Shown in pieces: positions 35,689-44,959 of a stretch of DNA of 49,773 bases. The notes under the pieces are model-generated. The model had not been told where the DNA came from, made no database searches, and saw only the letters and a program-made list of their open reading frames with translations. The stretch's first letter is position 1. The number at the start of each line of letters is the position of its first letter. The DNA comes from an uncultured Bacteroides sp. (GTDB lineage: Bacteria > Bacteroidota > Bacteroidia > Bacteroidales > Bacteroidaceae), in contig USEY01000015.1 in NCBI GenBank assembly GCA_900553815.1, positions 1 to 49,773 of the forward strand, in the 5' to 3' direction. A program made the position numbers and the translations under genes.

Positions 35689-36735
35689 CTACTCCTCTAT
35701 CAACACCTTATATGCTCCCCGCTCACGCCGCAGCGGATAATTGCCCCGCAAATACTCAAACTGCTCGGGATGGGCGCGTAGTGCCTCACAATCTCTCCGA
35801 GGGTCATACATCTGCAGGCAGGCATCAGCATACGACCTTGCCACAATGGTGGTACAAGCCGGTGCCGGAGGTTCTATGGTATAACTGGCCCGGATGCCGA
35901 AATGGCGGCACAAGGCATCGAGTGCCATGCGGGTGGCATTTGCCTTTCCATCGGCCGCATAGCCGGCAATATGGGGAGTACCCAAGAAAACCTTGTCCAA
36001 CAGTACCAGACTGATGTCAGGCTCATTTTCCCACACATCAATGATGGCATCGCTCACCTTACCTTCCTTCAGCACTTCCAACAAGGGTTCCGTAGCCACC
36101 ACCTCACCACGCGAGGTATTGATGATGACCGGTTTCCGTTTCAGGCTATCGAAGAAAGCCTCATCGGCCAGGTGAAAGGTGTTGAAGCGCCCGCCACGGT
36201 TCAACGGTACATGGAAGGATATGACGTCGCACTCTTCGGCCAAGCGCGCCAACGGACAGAAGTTCTCTTCTCCTTCGACCTCCTGGCGAGGCAAATCGTT
36301 CAGCAACACCTTCATGCCCAGCCTGCGGGCCATGGCAGCCACCTTGCTACCCACATTACCCACGCCAACAACGCCCAGTGTCATGCCTTGCAACTGCCGT
36401 CCGCGCAAGCGTTCCAGCAACAGAAGGGCCGACTCCACATACTGCTCTACCGAAGCCGAGTTGCACCCCGGTGCATTGCACCAGGCTATCCCCGCCTCGC
36501 GGCAGTAGTTCGTATCTATATGGTCAAATCCGATGGTAGCAGTGGCTATAAACTTCACCTGACTGCCCTCCAGCAACTGCCGGTCGCAACGCGTACGGGT
36601 GCGCACCACCAGCGCGTCGGCCTCCTTCACCACCTCGGGTGTAAACTCACGTCCCGGCAGATAGACCACCTCGTCGGCAATGCCGGCCAGTGCCTCTCTG
36701 ATAAACGGGATTTTATCGTCAACAATGACTTTCAT
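35689..36735 (-). CDS. pdxB: Erythronate-4-phosphate dehydrogenase
   Basis: A 348-aa NAD-dependent dehydrogenase of the D-2-hydroxyacid family, second step of DXP-dependent pyridoxal phosphate synthesis. It has the NAD site GVVGVGNVGSKVA, the catalytic Arg in NTSRGEVV, a Glu in WENEPDISL, and His in GTPHIAGYA. The C-terminal dimerisation extension expected of PdxB (about 280-348) distinguishes it from SerA-type enzymes. It starts 13 bp after a GT2 gene and looks co-transcribed with two glycosyltransferases, an odd pairing of vitamin and glycan genes. Confidence 0.92.
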   Translation of the reverse strand: MKVIVDDKIPFIREALAGIADEVVYLPGREFTPEVVKEADALVVRTRTRCDRQLLEGSQVKFIATATIGFDHIDTNYCREAGIAWCNAPGCNSASVEQYVESALLLLERLRGRQLQGMTLGVVGVGNVGSKVAAMARRLGMKVLLNDLPRQEVEGEENFCPLARLAEECDVISFHVPLNRGGRFNTFHLADEAFFDSLKRKPVIINTSRGEVVATEPLLEVLKEGKVSDAIIDVWENEPDISLVLLDKVFLGTPHIAGYAADGKANATRMALDALCRHFGIRASYTIEPPAPACTTIVARSYADACLQMYDPRRDCEALRAHPEQFEYLRGNYPLRRERGAYKVLIEE

Positions 36736-36748
36736 GTAATTCTATCAA

Positions 36749-37573
36749 TTAATGCAACTGCTTGATGCCATTGGGCGTTTCAACAATACCCGAACGCCGG
36801 GTATTCCGCCTTATCTGTATATTCTTCTGAATGGATTCCTTTGTCTTGTAAGGGCGCTTATGGTCCAGATGAAGCACAATGGCCGAATAGCGTATCTGCT
36901 TTGACTTGATGCCCATATTGAATAGCCGTTCGCCAAACTCACGATCCTGTCCTCCATACTGCATGGCCTCGTTGAAGCCATTCACCGCCAACAGGTCGCT
37001 TCTCCATCCTGAAGCATTGCAACCGTTCCATGTAGCTTTAGTGGTAGTTATGCAGTTCATGAAGCGCGTAAAAAAAGCATTCTTCACCAACTTGGAACAT
37101 TTGAAGGAACATTTCAGCCCCTTTGACTTGAGCCATGACAAAGAGAAGGCATCCTCGTTCTTCACATCGGCAAACGATAGCAGCCTGCTAATATCCATAG
37201 GTAACTTGAAATAGCCACCCGACAGGAAGTAACCTTTCTGTGCATAGCGGCAATGAGTCTCGATGAAATCCTTCCTCGGAATGCAGTCCTGGTCGGTAAA
37301 TATAAGATAATCGGCCGTAGCCGCCATCAGAGCACTGTTCAGGATGCGCGATTTCTGGAAGCCTTTGTCCTCATGCCACACGTGTTTTATCGGGAGCCTA
37401 TCCTTGAAGCTCTCTATCAATAACCGCGTATCTTCCTTGGAACCATCGTCGGCTATCACAATCTCATCGGCAGGATGCGTCTGAAACAAATATCCCCACA
37501 GCATCTTCTCCAGCCAGGAAGGATTATTGTAGGTAGAAATGATGACGCCCACTGTAAACTTTGCAGGTTGCAT
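36749..37573 (-). CDS. Family 2 glycosyltransferase
   Basis: A 274-aa GT-A inverting glycosyltransferase, probably acting on the cytoplasmic face in surface-glycan assembly. It opens with VGVIISTYNNPSWLEKMLWG, has the nucleotide/metal region IVIADDGSKEDT and TDQDCIPRKDF, and a C-terminal galactosyltransferase-like block GCNASGWRSDLLAVNGFNEAMQYGGQDREFGERL. No membrane helices. It follows the upstream GT2 by 10 bp and precedes pdxB. A canonical -7 match at 37594-37601, inside the end of the upstream gene, could give extra expression. Sugar specificity unknown. Confidence 0.88.
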   Translation of the reverse strand: MQPAKFTVGVIISTYNNPSWLEKMLWGYLFQTHPADEIVIADDGSKEDTRLLIESFKDRLPIKHVWHEDKGFQKSRILNSALMAATADYLIFTDQDCIPRKDFIETHCRYAQKGYFLSGGYFKLPMDISRLLSFADVKNEDAFSLSWLKSKGLKCSFKCSKLVKNAFFTRFMNCITTTKATWNGCNASGWRSDLLAVNGFNEAMQYGGQDREFGERLFNMGIKSKQIRYSAIVLHLDHKRPYKTKESIQKNIQIRRNTRRSGIVETPNGIKQLH

Positions 37574-37583
37574 AACTCTAATA

Positions 37584-38435
37584 TTAGTCCGAGCAAAGAT
37601 AAGTATTTACACCCTTATCTACCAATCCTTTTCGACAGATATATTCATCCTGCTCCATTTTTTTCTTCATCATGCGAATGTTTTCTTCCTGTTCTGTCCA
37701 GTTTTCCTTGTGATGCAGGTGATACTGCACTGCCAAATTGCGTGCAGAGACCAATTTATAGCCAGCCCGTTCAAACCGCCATGTCAAATCAATATCTCCA
37801 CCGATAGCCGGACGTATGTATTCTTCATCAAATCCGTTGATAGCCGTAATCGCTGTTTTCGAAAATGACATATTACAACCTTTCAACTGATACATTGTCC
37901 TGCAACGGGGAATCCATCCCAACCACGACGTCGGGTCAATAAAAAATGCCTCCTCTATAAAACCATTGCCCTGCTTCCGTCCTGTAAAGAAACAGGCGCG
38001 CAACCTTTTTTCCACCACCGGCCAATTATCCACATCCTGCAACAACAAGCTACTCAGCTCCGCATTCAGCTTTACACGCTTGCCAGCTACTATATGCCGG
38101 GAACCTGACAACCGCAAATGAAATTCCACGAAACGAGGATGAAGTACGCAGTCACCATCAATAAATATCAGCCATTCGCTCCGCGCTGCCCTAATGGCAT
38201 TGTTCAAAGCACGATTCTTACGCCAGCCCAAATCTGGCTGTGTAAGCAGTTGGTAATCATTAGTAAAAGGATACTGTGCGCAGAACTCCCTGACATGAGG
38301 GAAATCCGCATCTTCGGAAATGATAATCTCAAAATTCCTCTCAGTCTGCCTGTTCAACGAGTCCAGCACAACACGAAGAGCCTCTACATTGCTATAAATT
38401 GATATAATGACAGATGCCTTATATTCGCAAGCCAT
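37584..38435 (-). CDS. Family 2 glycosyltransferase
   Basis: A 283-aa GT2 enzyme of the same subgroup as its downstream neighbour: ASVIISIYSNVEALRVVLDSL at the N-terminus, ISEDADFPHV, the metal-binding DGDCVLHPRF, and a C-terminal block GCNMSFSKTAITAINGFDEEYIRPAIGGDIDLTWRFERAG. Similar size and block order suggest an old duplication, though sequence identity is modest. First gene of a three-gene unit with the second GT2 and pdxB; a TATCTTTG -7 match lies 24 bp upstream. Acceptor and donor are unknown. Confidence 0.88.
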   Translation of the reverse strand: MACEYKASVIISIYSNVEALRVVLDSLNRQTERNFEIIISEDADFPHVREFCAQYPFTNDYQLLTQPDLGWRKNRALNNAIRAARSEWLIFIDGDCVLHPRFVEFHLRLSGSRHIVAGKRVKLNAELSSLLLQDVDNWPVVEKRLRACFFTGRKQGNGFIEEAFFIDPTSWLGWIPRCRTMYQLKGCNMSFSKTAITAINGFDEEYIRPAIGGDIDLTWRFERAGYKLVSARNLAVQYHLHHKENWTEQEENIRMMKKKMEQDEYICRKGLVDKGVNTYLCSD

Positions 38436-38458
38436 ACAAGCTATTGTTTAAATGAGAA

Positions 38459-38466
38459 CAAAGATA
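38459..38466 (-). promoter_or_regulatory. Candidate -7 element for the GT2-GT2-pdxB unit
   Basis: The minus strand reads TATCTTTG, an exact -7 match, 24 bp before the ATG. A second exact copy lies at 38514-38521. Neither has a good TTTG at -33. Confidence 0.45.
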
Positions 38467-38701
38467 AAAGACAGAAAAAGAACCCCTGTTGAACCATATT
38501 CTGTCGGATAAGGCAAAGATAAGGAAAAAATTACAGCTTTTCACACTTATTCTGAAACTCCTTGTCCGAAATCTCTACCCTTGATTCGGAACTACTCCAC
38601 AACATACACATCCCAACCCGACAGCAAGCCCTATCTTCAATTGTTCTATTTTTCAAGTTCAAGTCTCCAGAAACGCCCCAAAACCACTCTTTCTTCGCTC
38701 C

Positions 38702-38756
38702 TATAGGAACGAACCTGGTACGAACCAGGTACGAATGAGGTACGACTAAGGTACGA
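38702..38756 (+). repeat. Five tandem 11-bp repeats (..AGGTACGA)
   Basis: Units start at 38702, 38713, 38724, 38735 and 38746. The last four end in GGTACGA, and the first in GGAACGA. The first four bases of each unit vary. The period is half of the 22-bp arrays elsewhere in the window. Confidence 0.8.
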
Positions 38757-39003
38757 AGAGGGTTGTTTTTGGTCTATTTTTCAGATTTACTACATTAAAA
38801 AACAACATACAAATTCCATACCTCTGTTTTTTCTGGCTTAAATAATACCCAATCATAAATCTCATCAAATACCACTCACTATTTCCTCCACTGTAACGTC
38901 ACCATTATATCAACAACAACTGAAAAAACAAAGCATATAATTTGGAACAAATGAAATCACTGATTTTTTTCAAAGAAAAGCCAATATTGTAAAACCAATT
39001 CTA

Positions 39004-39011
39004 TAACTTTG
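39004..39011 (+). promoter_or_regulatory. Candidate -7 element of the MBOAT gene
   Basis: TAACTTTG matches TAnnTTTG exactly, 95 bp before the ATG. The -33 region is poorly matched. Confidence 0.4.
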
Positions 39012-39105
39012 CAACATATAAAATAACGTAGGAAGAAAAATCCCTCCAACCATCCACAGGAGCACTACTTCCCGCTTTATCGTAATCAATATATCACATC
39101 GAAAA

Positions 39106-40542
39106 ATGCTATTTAACTCTATTGAATTTCTTATATTCCTACCGCTTGTATTTGCCGGATATTGGCTCATTTTCAAAAGATTGAGAATACAAAATCTATT
39201 TATTGTAGCTTGCAGTTACTTGTTTTATGGATGGTGGGACTGGCGTTTTCTATTGCTCATAGCTTTCACCACTCTCTGTAGCTTTCTAAGCGGTATTCTA
39301 ATAGAGAAAAAAGAAGGAAGCCGAAAAACGCAAAAATGGATTAGCGCCAGCAACATTTTTATAAATCTGTTTATCCTTTGTTTATTCAAATACTTCAACT
39401 TCTTTACTGAAAATTTTAGAGAACTTTTATTACTGGCCGGGATTGAAGTCAACCACTTGACCCTTAACATCATATTGCCTGTAGGCATCAGTTTCTACAC
39501 CTTCCAGGCTTTAAGTTATACCATTGATATTTACCAGCACAAAATGAAACCGACTCATGACATTGTCGCTTTCTTCGCCTTCATCAGTTTCTTTCCACAA
39601 CTTGTAGCCGGTCCTATTGAACGTGCCACGAACCTCCTCCCTCAGTTCCTTAAGCCCCGCACTTTTGAGTATGACCAGGCAGCTGACGGCATGAGACAAA
39701 TACTTTGGGGATTATTCAAGAAAATGGTAGTCGCTGATAATTGCAGTCGAATAGCAGACAACATTTTCGCCAACTACCAACAAGAAAGTACACCTGTTTT
39801 ATGGATAGGTGCCGTATGTTTCACTTTTCAGATTTATGGTGATTTCTCAGGATACTCAGACATAGCCATTGGAACTGCCCGATTATTTGGTATCAAATTG
39901 ATGAAGAATTTTAACTTCCCTTACTTTTCACGCGACATCGCCGAATTTTGGCGACGCTGGCATATTTCGCTTACTACATGGTTTAGAGACTATATCTATA
40001 TACCATTGGGGGGCAGTCGTGAGGGAAAATGGAAAAGTATCAGAAATACATTCATTATTTTTCTTGTTAGCGGATTTTGGCATGGTGCAAACTGGACATT
40101 CATTTGCTGGGGATTTTTTCATGCTTTGCTTTTTCTACCTCTATTACTAACTGCAACCAACCGCAAACATTGCGATATCGTTGCTCAAGGGCACTTACTA
40201 CCCTCAGCCAAAGAAGCCATACAAATAGGCTGCACTTTTCTGCTGGTTGTCATAGGATGGGTACTATTCAGAGCAGAAAACATGACACAAGCTATCGAAT
40301 ATATAGAACACATGTTCTACCCCCAGTCCTTTAACCTTGATTTACCCAAACATACAACTGAAGTATTCTTATTCATGGCTATGCTATGGATAACTGAATG
40401 GATACAACGCGATAAAGAACATGGACTACAATTACAAGGAATTAAGAAACGCTCACTTAGGATATTCATTTATACCTGCCTCATCCTGTTTATTGAGTTA
40501 ACCATGGGAAAATCATCCGAATTTATTTATTTTCAATTTTAG
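39106..40542 (+). CDS. MBOAT-family membrane O-acyltransferase (AlgI/DltB-like)
   Basis: A 478-aa polytopic inner-membrane protein with about ten hydrophobic helices. MBOAT hallmarks are present: PVGISFYTFQALSYTIDIY, FFPQLVAGPIERA, SGYSDIAIGTARLFGIKLMKNFNFPYFSRDIAEFWRRWHISLTTWFRDYIYIPLGGS, and the catalytic His in SGFWHGANWTFICWG. Such proteins move acyl groups (often acetyl) across the membrane to a glycan outside. The next gene, 21 bp on, encodes a single-pass SGNH-like protein, the usual partner. The pair is much more AT-rich than the rest of the glycan cluster. Target glycan is probably the LPS or O-polysaccharide. Confidence 0.92.
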   Translation: MLFNSIEFLIFLPLVFAGYWLIFKRLRIQNLFIVACSYLFYGWWDWRFLLLIAFTTLCSFLSGILIEKKEGSRKTQKWISASNIFINLFILCLFKYFNFFTENFRELLLLAGIEVNHLTLNIILPVGISFYTFQALSYTIDIYQHKMKPTHDIVAFFAFISFFPQLVAGPIERATNLLPQFLKPRTFEYDQAADGMRQILWGLFKKMVVADNCSRIADNIFANYQQESTPVLWIGAVCFTFQIYGDFSGYSDIAIGTARLFGIKLMKNFNFPYFSRDIAEFWRRWHISLTTWFRDYIYIPLGGSREGKWKSIRNTFIIFLVSGFWHGANWTFICWGFFHALLFLPLLLTATNRKHCDIVAQGHLLPSAKEAIQIGCTFLLVVIGWVLFRAENMTQAIEYIEHMFYPQSFNLDLPKHTTEVFLFMAMLWITEWIQRDKEHGLQLQGIKKRSLRIFIYTCLILFIELTMGKSSEFIYFQF

Positions 40543-40563
40543 CATTACGCAACATATATAAAC

Positions 40564-41493
40564 ATGAAACATTTTCTGAACCATCTATTCCTTGCACTTA
40601 TACCAATTATTGCAATCAACCTAATTGCAGCAGGCACATTAATCTACCTAGCTAGCCATGAAGACCTCACTTACGTAAACTATGCATCAGCCCTTGACAA
40701 AGAGCAGAGACTACAGGATTTGGGAGACCAGCCTAAACTTGTCATCATTGGAGGTTCAAACACACGATTCAGCTTCAATAGTAAAATGTTGCAAGACTCA
40801 TTAGGAATGGCAACTGTCAATATGGGTATACACATAGGATTAGGATTAGACTTTATGTTCAATCAAGTAGAAAAATATCTAAAACAAGGAGATATTTTGC
40901 TCGTGTCGGCCGAATACCAACACTACATTGACGAAAGCACTTACTATGGCGACGAAGGATTAACCGACATGTATCTTGTCAAGAAAGAATGGCGGAAAGC
41001 ATTCCGACACATCATTGATACCCATAATTTTTTGTCTGTGTACCGACTTATTAGAGAACGAATCAAGCGCAATGGTATGAAAGTGGAAAATATATCAGAA
41101 AGGATGGAAATACGCACTAAATATAACGAATATGGAGACTACACTGGCCACTACAACCTACCACCAAGGGATTGGACAAACAAATATTTCAGTATGGATA
41201 TACGAACACAAATTCCCAATGTTATAAAAAAGAGAATAGAAAGAATCGAACAGAAAGGCATACGAGTTATAATACTACCACCGCCCTATTGTCGTAGTTC
41301 TTTCAAGTTAAACAGTGTAACCATAGACTTACTGACGCATAAACTTTCAGCATTGGGCATTGGCTTCACTTGTCCTCCTAACAAAATGTGCTATTCTGAC
41401 AGTATATTCTATGATTCCCCATACCATCTTCTTGAAAAAGGAACAATACTGCACACCAAAAATGTCATAAAACAAATAAAAACTGCACTTTAA
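40564..41493 (+). CDS. SGNH-hydrolase-like partner of the MBOAT acyltransferase
   Basis: A 309-aa protein with one N-terminal membrane anchor (about 8-30) and an extracytoplasmic domain. Block I reads VIIGGSNTRFSF, with Ser65 in the position of the SGNH nucleophile. The C-terminal block FYDSPYHLLEKG supplies Asp and His as in other SGNH/DHHW-type proteins. By analogy with AlgX/AlgJ-type partners it would receive the acyl group from the MBOAT protein and place it on sugar hydroxyls. No close named family is recognisable by eye. The 293-bp region after it holds no gene, only the promoter of the next unit. Confidence 0.7.
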   Translation: MKHFLNHLFLALIPIIAINLIAAGTLIYLASHEDLTYVNYASALDKEQRLQDLGDQPKLVIIGGSNTRFSFNSKMLQDSLGMATVNMGIHIGLGLDFMFNQVEKYLKQGDILLVSAEYQHYIDESTYYGDEGLTDMYLVKKEWRKAFRHIIDTHNFLSVYRLIRERIKRNGMKVENISERMEIRTKYNEYGDYTGHYNLPPRDWTNKYFSMDIRTQIPNVIKKRIERIEQKGIRVIILPPPYCRSSFKLNSVTIDLLTHKLSALGIGFTCPPNKMCYSDSIFYDSPYHLLEKGTILHTKNVIKQIKTAL

Positions 41494-41738
41494 AGAACAG
41501 TATATCAATAAAAAAACATCAAAAAAAGTCAAGCTCTTTTCTAACTTAAGTTACAAATTCTAATAAGTACATTTATTATACAAATGATTGAAAAAGCATA
41601 TTACACACTGTGTAGCTATGTTCAAAAAAAATCCCCCTTAGCTCCACTAGAATAGGTAAAGAATTATTAATTCCATTTTTTCAATTAGATAAGAAGTTAA
41701 AAATATAGTAATTCTGCCCTTATCTAATGTTTTTTGTC

Positions 41739-41746
41739 TACTTTTG
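41739..41746 (+). promoter_or_regulatory. Promoter -7 element of the wecE-wecF-like pair
   Basis: TACTTTTG matches TAnnTTTG exactly and lies 40 bp before the ATG at 41787. A weak TTCTG at 41712-41716 could serve as the upstream box. The rest of 41494-41786 is AT-rich with no ORF. Confidence 0.5.
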
Positions 41747-41786
41747 CCTTTCATTAGAAACGCTATTTAGAGAAATTACTATCATT

Positions 41787-42917
41787 ATGGAAACTATTCC
41801 CTTTAACAAGCCTTGGCTGACCGGGAAGGAGTCTGATTACATATCCCAGTCATTACAACTTGGAAAGACTTGCGGCAACGGCAAGTTTACGCACTTATGC
41901 GAAGACTTCTTTGAAAAAAAACTGGGTGCACGGAAATGTCTGTTGACCACCTCGTGTACAGATGCGCTGGAGATGTGCGCCATGCTGGCCGGCATTGAAC
42001 CGGGAGATGAAGTCATCGTACCTTCCTATACTTTTGTTTCTACCGCATTAGCTTTTGCAAGACAAGGGGCTACCATTGTTTTCGCTGATAGTAGTACTAC
42101 ACATCCTGATATAGATACACAACAGCTGGAGGCATTAATCACCCCACGCACCAAAGCCATTGTACCGATACATTATGCAGGCGTGGCATGCGACATGGAT
42201 GCAATTCTGGAGGTGGCTAACCGACACAATCTGTGGGTTATAGAAGACGCAGCCCAGGCTATAGACAGTTTCTACAAAGGGCGTCCACTGGGAACGTTGG
42301 GACACTTGGCAGCCTTCTCGTTTCACGAAACCAAAAACATACAGTGCGGCGAAGGCGGATTGCTGGTCATCAACGACGAAAAGCTGGTGAAACGTGCTGA
42401 AGTTTTGTGGGAGAAGGGCACCAATCGCGCCGAGTTCTTCCGGGGAGAAGTCAATAAATATGGCTGGGTTGACACAGGGTCTTCTTTCTTACCGGCTGAA
42501 TATGTAGCAGCTTTTCTGTGGGCACAAATAGAAGAAATAGAGCAGATTCAGCAGAAGCGGAAAGCATTATGGGAACGCTACAACAACGGCCTGAAGGACA
42601 TAAAAGGCCTGCTACTGCCCTTTATTCCTGCGTATGCCACCAATAATGCCCATGCTTTCTATATAGTTTGTTCTTCGCTGGAAGAGCGTACGGCACTCAT
42701 TGCCTACCTGAAAGAAAACAATATCCATGCCGTATTCCACTATCTGAGTTTACACAAAAGTCCTTATGCCGTGCAGCGCAACTGGGATAAAGCCAGCTTA
42801 CCGCAAGCCGACCGATATACCGACTGCTTGTTAAGGCTTCCCTTGTTCTATGAACTGACAACTGAGGAAGTAGATTATATTTGCCATACCATCCGTACCT
42901 TTTACCATTCGCGCCCA
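41787..42917 (+). CDS. wecE: dTDP-4-amino-4,6-dideoxygalactose transaminase, WecE-like
   Basis: A PLP-dependent sugar aminotransferase of the DegT/DnrJ/EryC1 family. It converts dTDP-4-keto-6-deoxyglucose to dTDP-Fuc4N. The ATG at 41787 gives METIPFNKPWLTGKE, the normal N-terminus (376 aa); the frame extends to 41727 through promoter-like sequence. Visible are CTDALEMCAMLAG (cofactor phosphate region), EDAAQA, and the PLP lysine in SFHETKNIQCGEGG. The stop overlaps the next ATG (ATGA at 42917-42920), so the partner transferase is translationally coupled. The acetyltransferase WecD is not seen in this window. Confidence 0.88.
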
Positions 42918-44032
42918 TGAAACTACACCTGGTAAATGATGAGAAAATCATCAACCGCACGATTGATATGTTCGAGGAAGCCTTCCCCGGCGAAAACTTG
43001 TTTGTGGTAACCAACCGAACAAAAAACTTCCGGATAGTAAAGAAACAAGAACGAGTACTCTCTCGAACGGAATTCAAACAGCGACAAAAAGAGTTTCAAA
43101 TTTCAGAGGTCTACATTCATTGGTTAAACAACCGAAAGATGGAGATTGTCAACCAGCTGAATTTGGCAAATATCACCGTCTACTGGATAATATGGGGGTT
43201 GGACTTGTATAACCAGCTGCTGGCGCCTAAAGGCTTCCACATGATAGACAAAGAGACTTCCTCGTATTACAAGCAGAAACACAGCGGATTAAAAGCATTG
43301 GAACTTCCTTTTAGGAAATGGAGACAACAGACAGTGGCACGAAAAGTGGCACGTTTCATTCGTGAGAAAGTAGATTACATTGTGACTGATACCACGGAAA
43401 ACGACTACGATTATCTCATACGCTATTATCCAGAGTTAAAAGATAAGCCTTGGAAAGACTTCTTCTATTACCCGCTGGATGTAGTACTGGGTAACGAACT
43501 GATGCAGTCCAAAACCACGGGAACAAACATTGCTATCGGTCATTCAGCCTCTGTCACCAACAACCACGAATACATACTGCAACGTCTGTCAAAACTAAAC
43601 ATAGGGACGCGTCAGGTAATAGTACCATTAAGCTATGGCGTGAAGAAGAAGTATGTAGAAGCGGTAATCAGCACCGGTAAAAAACTCTTGGGAGAGCATT
43701 TTGTTCCCTTGCGCGAATTCATGCCGTTGTCCGAATACAACAAATTACAAACCAGCATCAATGTCGCCCTGTTTGCCAACCTGAGGCAAGAAGCTATCGG
43801 CAACATTATTGTCTACCTGTATTTAGGCGCCAAAGTCTTCTTACCGGCAGGAACTCCAGTCTATGAATGGGCACAAGGACACGGACTGACGGTTTTTGAC
43901 CTCAACAAGATGACTCAACAAGATATTGATATCCCTCTCGATGAAGCACAACATCAGAGAAATAGGGAAATACTGTCTACGCTTTACAACAAAGACCGAA
44001 TGATGAAACTGATAAAGGCATTACCTGAATAA
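42917..44032 (+). CDS. wecF: GT56 TDP-Fuc4NAc transferase, WecF/RffT-like
   Basis: A 371-aa glycosyltransferase starting at the ATG at 42917, coupled to wecE; the upstream in-frame ATG at 42881 lies inside wecE. It resembles E. coli WecF in block order: WIIWGLDLYNQ (E. coli has HIWGADLY), IAIGHSASVTNNHEYI, QVIVPLSYGVKKKYVEAV, and LPLREF...YNKLQTSINVALFANLRQEAIGNI. WecF adds Fuc4NAc to lipid II of enterobacterial common antigen. Here the acceptor is probably an LPS or O-antigen intermediate. Converges with the minus-strand GT2 gene, 9 bp apart, with no terminator visible between them. Confidence 0.83.
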   Translation: MKLHLVNDEKIINRTIDMFEEAFPGENLFVVTNRTKNFRIVKKQERVLSRTEFKQRQKEFQISEVYIHWLNNRKMEIVNQLNLANITVYWIIWGLDLYNQLLAPKGFHMIDKETSSYYKQKHSGLKALELPFRKWRQQTVARKVARFIREKVDYIVTDTTENDYDYLIRYYPELKDKPWKDFFYYPLDVVLGNELMQSKTTGTNIAIGHSASVTNNHEYILQRLSKLNIGTRQVIVPLSYGVKKKYVEAVISTGKKLLGEHFVPLREFMPLSEYNKLQTSINVALFANLRQEAIGNIIVYLYLGAKVFLPAGTPVYEWAQGHGLTVFDLNKMTQQDIDIPLDEAQHQRNREILSTLYNKDRMMKLIKALPE

Positions 44033-44041
44033 GAAGGAGAG

Positions 44042-44959
44042 CTACCTCACCCTCATGCAATCAATCAAATCCTGTGAGTAAAGCAACCGCCTGAAGCCAG
44101 CAGACAGTTTGGCCGGTACAAACAACAAACTGAGCAATAAAAAGCGCCAACGGCAGTGTAGATATTTTCCTTTTAAGCCGGCCTTTTTATATCGTTTGGA
44201 AGAATCTCTCAGCCAGATTCGCTTTCGCCACATCTGTTCCGTAAAACGAAGGCTGTCGTATAGCTTCCGATGTTTCTGATACAGATAATTCAGGTTATCT
44301 TCCCAACCATCCAAACGGTTAGTCAGCCGTTGATTGTCACGGGCGTCACGACGATAGACACAGAGAGGTTCTGTCACCAAATAAAAAGGAGTGACTTGAG
44401 CCGCTCTGACTGTCAGTTCATAGTCTTGCCAATAGCGCACATGTTCGTCAAACATACCTATCTGCAACAATATATCCTTACGTACCAGCATGAGGCTGGT
44501 AGTACAGCAATTTATGAGCATAAGAATGCGCCGGCTCATGTCGCCACACAGGTAATCTCCCAGATATACATCTCTATATTGTATACCTTTATCTGAAACA
44601 TTCTCTACAGTCAGGTCACAATATACCAGACCACAACGTTTTTCTTCCAACAACCGGACCTGCTTTGTCGTTTTCTCAGGCAACCAGCAATCATCATCGT
44701 CCAAAAAAGCGACATACTCTCCCTGAGCCATTTCGATACCCCGATTACGGGCATAATTCCCTCCCTTACTCTCTTCAGGCGGAATATACAAATAGCGCAC
44801 GGGCTGACCCTGACAATATTCATAGGTACCATCAGTTGAAGCGTCATCCACCACAATACACTCCATATTGGAATAAGTCTGCGTTCGAACACTCTCAATA
44901 GCGCGTTTCAGCAACTCCAAGCGATTATGAGTCGTAATAATAGCGCTGACAAGTTTCAT
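44042..44959 (-). CDS. Family 2 glycosyltransferase
   Basis: A 305-aa GT2 enzyme, last in the minus-strand glycan operon. I take the ATG at 44959, which overlaps the glf stop (ATGA). The fold shows VSAIITTHNRLELLKRAIESV, CIVVDDASTDGT, GGNYARNRGIEMAQGEYVAFLDDDD (metal site DDDD) and HVRYWQDYELTVRAA. The C-terminus is basic with a short hydrophobic patch (RWRFLLLSLLFVPAKL) that may touch the membrane. Its coupling to UDP-galactopyranose mutase suggests that it acts on the galactofuranose-containing glycan, but donor is not known. Confidence 0.87.
   Translation of the reverse strand: MKLVSAIITTHNRLELLKRAIESVRTQTYSNMECIVVDDASTDGTYEYCQGQPVRYLYIPPEESKGGNYARNRGIEMAQGEYVAFLDDDDCWLPEKTTKQVRLLEEKRCGLVYCDLTVENVSDKGIQYRDVYLGDYLCGDMSRRILMLINCCTTSLMLVRKDILLQIGMFDEHVRYWQDYELTVRAAQVTPFYLVTEPLCVYRRDARDNQRLTNRLDGWEDNLNYLYQKHRKLYDSLRFTEQMWRKRIWLRDSSKRYKKAGLKGKYLHCRWRFLLLSLLFVPAKLSAGFRRLLYSQDLIDCMRVR

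Larger units (their letters stand above)
38436..39105. other. 670-bp divergent intergenic region
   Basis: Strongly AT-rich apart from the 11-bp repeat array at 38702-38756. It holds candidate -7 elements for both flanking genes (38459, 38514, 39004). I find no ORF with protein-like content. It separates the GC-richer GT2 pair from the AT-rich acyltransferase genes and may mark a recombination boundary. Confidence 0.55.
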
